A DNA stretch of 33,544 nt from Aliicoccus persicus_A (GTDB lineage Bacteria > Bacillota > Bacilli > Staphylococcales > Salinicoccaceae). The notes under the pieces are model-generated. The model was not told the DNA's origin. It worked only from the letters and a program-made list of their open reading frames with translations, and searched no databases. The stretch is taken from positions 1-33,544 of the forward strand of contig DYYI01000055.1 of the NCBI GenBank assembly GCA_020741755.1, in the 5' to 3' direction. Shown here one piece after another: positions 30,256-33,544 of the stretch. The position numbers and the translations under genes were made by a program. The first letter of the stretch is position 1, and each line of letters starts with the position of its first letter.

Positions 30256-30377
30256 GTTAATATGTTTGATGGCGCTAAAAAGTGCTAATACACACAGTTT
30301 GTCCGAAGTTTCAGTCGGTGCCGCATGCGGTAGCTGAAATAAGATGAGCTGGAGGTAAAACCAAGGAGGAAATATTT
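30256..30377 (+). promoter_or_regulatory. rpsB promoter and structured 5' leader
   Basis: An extended -10 TGCTAATAC (30283-30291), or TTGATG (30266-30271) with a weak TACACA 17 bases on, could start transcription near 30298. The leader then holds a two-part hairpin. TTTCAG pairs with CTGAAA on the outside and TGCCG with CGGTA on the inside (about 30309-30339). The AAGGAGG site follows. It resembles a ribosomal-protein autoregulatory leader, but I cannot assign it to a named family. Confidence 0.45.
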
Positions 30378-31163
30378 ATGTCAGTAATTAGTATGAAACA
30401 ATTGCTTGAAGCGGGTGTACATTTCGGACACCAAACACGTCGTTGGAACCCTAAGATGAAGCGTTACATTTTCACAGAAAGAAATGGTATCTATATCATT
30501 GATTTACAAAAAACTGTGAAGAAAGTAGCAGAAGCTTATGATTTCATCAAGAGTGTTTCTGAAGACGGTGGTAAGGTTTTATTCGTCGGTACGAAAAAAC
30601 AAGCACAAGATTCAATTAAAGAAGAAGCAGAGCGCGCAGGACAGTTATACGTTAACCAAAGATGGTTAGGTGGTATCTTAACGAACTACCAAACAATCAA
30701 AGGTCGTATCAACCGTATTTCAGAAATCGAGCGCATGGAAGCGGACGGTACTTTCGAAGTACTTCCAAAGAAAGAAGTTGTCGAGCTTCGCAAAGAATAT
30801 GAGCGTCTTGAGAAATTCTTAGGTGGTATTCGTGAGATGAAAGAAATGCCTAAAGCATTATTCATCGTAGATCCACGTAAAGAAAGAAACGCAATTATGG
30901 AAGCAAAAAGATTGCGTATTCCTATCGTTGCAATGGTAGATACGAACTGTGACCCAGATGAAATCGACTACGTAATTCCAGCGAATGACGATGCGATTCG
31001 TGCCGTTAAATTGATGACATCTAAAATGGCAGATGCGATTTTAGAAGGTCAGCGTGGAATCAGTGACGAAGATGTTGCTGCAGAGCAAAACATTGACATG
31101 ACTGAAGAAGATTCAGTTGAAGAAACTGAAGAAAACAACACGGTTGAATCTACTGAAGAATAA
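30378..31163 (+). CDS. rpsB: Small ribosomal subunit protein uS2
   Basis: S2 binds late to the 30S subunit and helps recruit S1 or mRNA. The 261 residues include MKQLLEAGVHFGHQTRRWNP, here cited by its core GVHFGHQTRRWNP, then FVGTKKQAQD, RWLGGILTNY, PDEIDYVIPANDDAIRA. A strongly acidic tail follows from about residue 228 (many E and D), longer than in E. coli but usual in Staphylococcaceae. AAGGAGG precedes the start. It heads the rpsB-tsf-pyrH-frr cluster, with an attenuator before tsf. Confidence 0.98.
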   Translation: MSVISMKQLLEAGVHFGHQTRRWNPKMKRYIFTERNGIYIIDLQKTVKKVAEAYDFIKSVSEDGGKVLFVGTKKQAQDSIKEEAERAGQLYVNQRWLGGILTNYQTIKGRINRISEIERMEADGTFEVLPKKEVVELRKEYERLEKFLGGIREMKEMPKALFIVDPRKERNAIMEAKRLRIPIVAMVDTNCDPDEIDYVIPANDDAIRAVKLMTSKMADAILEGQRGISDEDVAAEQNIDMTEEDSVEETEENNTVESTEE

Positions 31164-31182
31164 TTATAAAGTAAACATTAGC

Positions 31183-31216
31183 GGTGATAAGTAGTAATTC
31201 TCTTATCACCATTTTT
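31183..31216 (+). terminator. Terminator or attenuator between rpsB and tsf
   Basis: A perfect 9-bp stem (GGTGATAAG, 31183-31191, with CTTATCACC, 31202-31210) has a 10-base loop and is followed by ATTTTT. No promoter is evident before tsf, so it probably lowers tsf expression relative to rpsB by partial termination. Confidence 0.78.
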
Positions 31217-31246
31217 AAAAAATAGGTCCAGGAGGATTATAAACAC

Positions 31247-32125
31247 ATGGCAATTTCAGCTAAATTAGTTAAAGAACTTCGCGAAAAAACTGGCGCAGGA
31301 ATGATGGATTGTAAAAAAGCACTGACAGCGACTGATGGCGACTTAGACAAAGCAATCGACTACTTAAGAGAAAAAGGGATTGCGAGTGCTGCTAAAAAAG
31401 CAGATCGTATTGCAGCAGAAGGTGCAGTTCACGTTGCATCTAAAGGAAATACTGGTGTAATCGTTGAAATTAACGCCGAAACAGACTTCGTTGCGCGCAA
31501 CGAAATGTTCCAAGAATTAGTTTCAAACATTGCAAACCATATTTTAGAAGTGAAGCCTGCAGATTTAGATGAATTAAACAATTCAGAATTGGATGGTAAG
31601 CCTGTGTCTGACGTTATGACTGAAGCTGTTTCACGTATTGGTGAAAAGTTAACATTACGTCGCTTTGAGATTGTTGAAAAAACTGATGCAGATGCATTCG
31701 GTGAGTACTTACACATGGGTGGACGTATCGGTGTGTTAACTCTAGTTGAAGGTGTTACAGATGTAGAAGTTGCAAAAGACGTGGCAATGCATGCAGCTGC
31801 TTTAAATCCTAAATTCGTTTCAAAAGACCAAGTTTCTCAAGAGGAACTTGATCACGAACGTGAAATTTTAAAACAACAAGCATTGAATGAAGGTAAGCCA
31901 GCAAACATCGTTGATAAGATGGTTGAAGGTAGAATGAGAAAGTATTTAGAGGAAATTTGTATGGTAGATCAGCCGTTTGTTAAAGATTCAGATCAAACTG
32001 TTGGTGCTTATCTTAAATCTAAAGGTGGTACTTTAGCTAACTTCGTACGCTATGAAGTCGGAGAAGGTATCGAAAAAAGAGAAGAAAACTTTGCTGACGA
32101 AGTACTTGGTCAAGTAAAGAAATAA
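31247..32125 (+). CDS. tsf: Elongation factor Ts
   Basis: EF-Ts is the nucleotide exchange factor for EF-Tu. The 292 residues carry the N-terminal UBA-like domain (1-50, KELREKTGAGMMDCKKAL), the conserved TDFVARNE (about 80-87), and core subdomains with MHVA-like MHAAALNP. The C-terminal QPFVKDSDQTVGAYL is followed by the dimer region. GGAGGATT precedes the start. A TTCG-loop terminator follows. Confidence 0.98.
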   Translation: MAISAKLVKELREKTGAGMMDCKKALTATDGDLDKAIDYLREKGIASAAKKADRIAAEGAVHVASKGNTGVIVEINAETDFVARNEMFQELVSNIANHILEVKPADLDELNNSELDGKPVSDVMTEAVSRIGEKLTLRRFEIVEKTDADAFGEYLHMGGRIGVLTLVEGVTDVEVAKDVAMHAAALNPKFVSKDQVSQEELDHEREILKQQALNEGKPANIVDKMVEGRMRKYLEEICMVDQPFVKDSDQTVGAYLKSKGGTLANFVRYEVGEGIEKREENFADEVLGQVKK

Positions 32126-32128
32126 TTT

Positions 32129-32152
32129 AAAGACACTTCGGTGTCTTTTTTT
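32129..32152 (+). terminator. Rho-independent terminator after tsf
   Basis: A perfect 8-bp stem (AAAGACAC / GTGTCTTT) capped by a stable TTCG tetraloop is followed by a T-run. No clear promoter separates it from pyrH. Confidence 0.9.
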
Positions 32153-32180
32153 CTAAATTACAGATAAGGGAATGAATAAT

Positions 32181-32903
32181 ATGTATGGAACCTCTAAATA
32201 TAAACGAATCGTATTAAAATTAAGTGGTGAAGCACTTGCCGGTGACGATGGATTTGGTATTAATCCAGTCGTCATCAAAAATCTTGCTGCACAGGTGAAA
32301 GAAGCAAAAGAACTGGATGTTGAAATTGCGATTATCGTCGGCGGCGGTAATATCTGGCGTGGTAAAATTGGCAGTGACTTAGGAATGGATCGTGGAACAG
32401 CTGATTATATGGGCATGCTTGCAACAGTGATGAACTCGCTTGCATTGCAAGATAGCTTAGAACAAATCGGTTGTGAAACACGCGTGCTGACTTCTATCGA
32501 AATGAAAGAAGTTGCAGAACCTTATATTAGACGCCGTGCGATTCGTCACTTAGAAAAAGGTCGTATTGTAATATTTGCAGCAGGAAATGGTACCCCGTAC
32601 TTCACGACAGATACGACAGCTGCACTACGTGCAGCAGAGGTTAATGCAGATGTTATTCTCATGGGTAAAAACAATGTCGACGGTGTGTATTCTGCAGATC
32701 CGAAAACAGATTCATCAGCAGTTAAATTTGATGAATTAACATACTTGGAAATGATTCAGAAAAATCTTCAAGTTATGGACTCAACTGCATCATCGTTCTG
32801 TATGGACAACGATATACCACTTGTGGTATTTTCAATTACAGATGACGGTAATATTAAACGTGCTGTTCTTGGTGAAACAATCGGAACACTCATAAATAAA
32901 TAA
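32181..32903 (+). CDS. pyrH: Uridylate kinase
   Basis: PyrH phosphorylates UMP to UDP, the entry to UTP and CTP synthesis; it belongs to the amino acid kinase family and is usually activated by GTP and inhibited by UTP. I chose the ATG at 32181 (240 residues, MYGTSKYKRIVLKLSGEAL), nine bases after AAGGGA. The ATG at 32172 touches that site. IIVGGGNIWRG, DRGTADYMGMLATVMN, FFAAG-like IFAAGNGTPYFTTDTTAALRA (core TTDTTAALRA) and GKNNVDGVY are family motifs. It lies between tsf and frr, the standard order, and frr follows within 16 bases. Confidence 0.97.
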   Translation: MYGTSKYKRIVLKLSGEALAGDDGFGINPVVIKNLAAQVKEAKELDVEIAIIVGGGNIWRGKIGSDLGMDRGTADYMGMLATVMNSLALQDSLEQIGCETRVLTSIEMKEVAEPYIRRRAIRHLEKGRIVIFAAGNGTPYFTTDTTAALRAAEVNADVILMGKNNVDGVYSADPKTDSSAVKFDELTYLEMIQKNLQVMDSTASSFCMDNDIPLVVFSITDDGNIKRAVLGETIGTLINK

Positions 32904-32918
32904 TAAGGATGAATGAAC

Positions 32919-33476
32919 ATGTCAGACAGTATTATTAAAGATGCAACAAGCAAGATGCAAAAAGCAGTTGACAACTTATCACGTGAGCTTGCAAGTATTA
33001 GAACTGGTGCAGCGAACGCTAGTTTATTAGATCGAGTGAATGTTGATTATTACGGTGCACCAACGCCGGTTAACCAACTTGCAACTGTCAGTGTACCAGA
33101 AGCAAGAATGCTGATTGTAACACCTTACGATAAGAGTTCAGTAGATGATGTATTAAAAGCAATCCAACAAGCAGACCTCGGTGTGAACCCGACAAGTGAT
33201 GGTACAATGATTCGTATTACAGTGCCTCAGTTGACTGAAGAGCGCAGAAAAGAGTTTACGAAAGATGCGCGTAAAGTTGGAGAGACTGCAAAAGTATCCG
33301 TTAGAAATGTTAGACGTGATGCAAATGATGATTTGAAAAAGTTACAAAAAAATGGAGAAATTTCTGAAGATGAGTTAAGAGGTTACAGTGAGGATGTACA
33401 ATCTTTAACAGATAAATTCATCAAAGAGATTGATACACTTTGTGACAAAAAAGAACAGGATATTATGTCAGTTTAA
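32919..33476 (+). CDS. frr: Ribosome recycling factor
   Basis: RRF splits post-termination ribosomes together with EF-G. From the ATG at 32919 it has 185 residues (MSDSIIKDATSKMQKAV), in line with S. aureus RRF (184). The ATG at 32913 is only four bases from AAGG. The conserved RTGAANASLLD, VDYYGAPTPVNQLA, LTEERRKEFTK and AKVSVRNVRRDAN segments are present; the first and last belong to the three-helix bundle and the second to the beta/alpha/beta domain. It ends the cluster and is followed by a strong terminator. Confidence 0.98.
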   Translation: MSDSIIKDATSKMQKAVDNLSRELASIRTGAANASLLDRVNVDYYGAPTPVNQLATVSVPEARMLIVTPYDKSSVDDVLKAIQQADLGVNPTSDGTMIRITVPQLTEERRKEFTKDARKVGETAKVSVRNVRRDANDDLKKLQKNGEISEDELRGYSEDVQSLTDKFIKEIDTLCDKKEQDIMSV

Positions 33477-33481
33477 ACTTT

Positions 33482-33513
33482 ACCAGGTAGTATTTCTCTA
33501 CCTGGTCTTTTTG
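33482..33513 (+). terminator. Rho-independent terminator after frr
   Basis: A perfect 9-bp stem (ACCAGGTAG, 33482-33490, with CTACCTGGT, 33498-33506, loop of 7) is followed by CTTTTTG. Confidence 0.92.
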
Positions 33514-33532
33514 TGTCATAATGTATAAAGTA

Positions 33533-33541
33533 TGTTAAAAT
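33533..33541 (+). promoter_or_regulatory. Possible extended -10 promoter at the window edge
   Basis: TGTTAAAAT has the extended -10 form, with TTGTGT 19 bases upstream as a poor -35. It would serve the gene beyond the window, expected to be uppS by comparison with S. aureus. Confidence 0.3.
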
Positions 33542-33544
33542 AAA

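Overview
This window is a chromosomal backbone segment of a low-GC Gram-positive bacterium. Gene order (recG, fapR-plsX-fabD-fabG-acpP, rnc-smc-ftsY-ylxM-ffh, rpsP-khpA-rimM-trmD-rplS, rbgA-rnhB, sucCD, dprA-topA-xerC-hslVU-codY, rpsB-tsf-pyrH-frr) and protein similarity recalled from memory point to the family Staphylococcaceae. Several departures from the Staphylococcus aureus layout suggest one of the less studied genera of the family. The genus cannot be fixed from the sequence alone.

Layout. 1-489 is the 3' part of sdaAA. 492-3115 is recG followed at once by a class A sortase. 3116-4960 is the only clearly accessory stretch: a small two-helix membrane protein between two near-identical terminators, an array of 41-bp tandem repeats ending in a perfect palindrome, and an oppositely oriented short-chain dehydrogenase whose promoter spacer holds a cre-like site. 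4836-8453 is the fatty-acid/phospholipid operon, starting from a promoter with a FapR operator over its start point and ending in a strong terminator after acpP. 8468-15560 holds RNase III, SMC and the signal-recognition-particle genes. 15591-17904 is a ribosome-biogenesis operon with its own promoter, an internal terminator, an L19 leader and a bidirectional terminator. A minus-strand M20 (RocB-like) peptidase follows. 19577-23473 holds rbgA-rnhB and the promoter-driven sucCD operon. 23574-30249 holds dprA, topA, xerC, hslVU and codY. 30378-33512 is the translation/UMP-kinase cluster rpsB-tsf-pyrH-frr.

The genes are mostly growth functions: membrane lipid synthesis, chromosome maintenance, protein export, ribosome and tRNA maturation, the TCA cycle, and nutrient sensing by CodY. 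I did not find a defence system, prophage, transposon or CRISPR array. The points most worth a second look are local: a dprA with no canonical start codon, absence of trmFO from between topA and xerC, C-terminal shortening of RecG and TrmD, the recG-srtA pairing, the duplicated terminators and probable frameshift around the small membrane ORF, the 41-bp repeat array, and the cre-in-promoter arrangement of the dehydrogenase.
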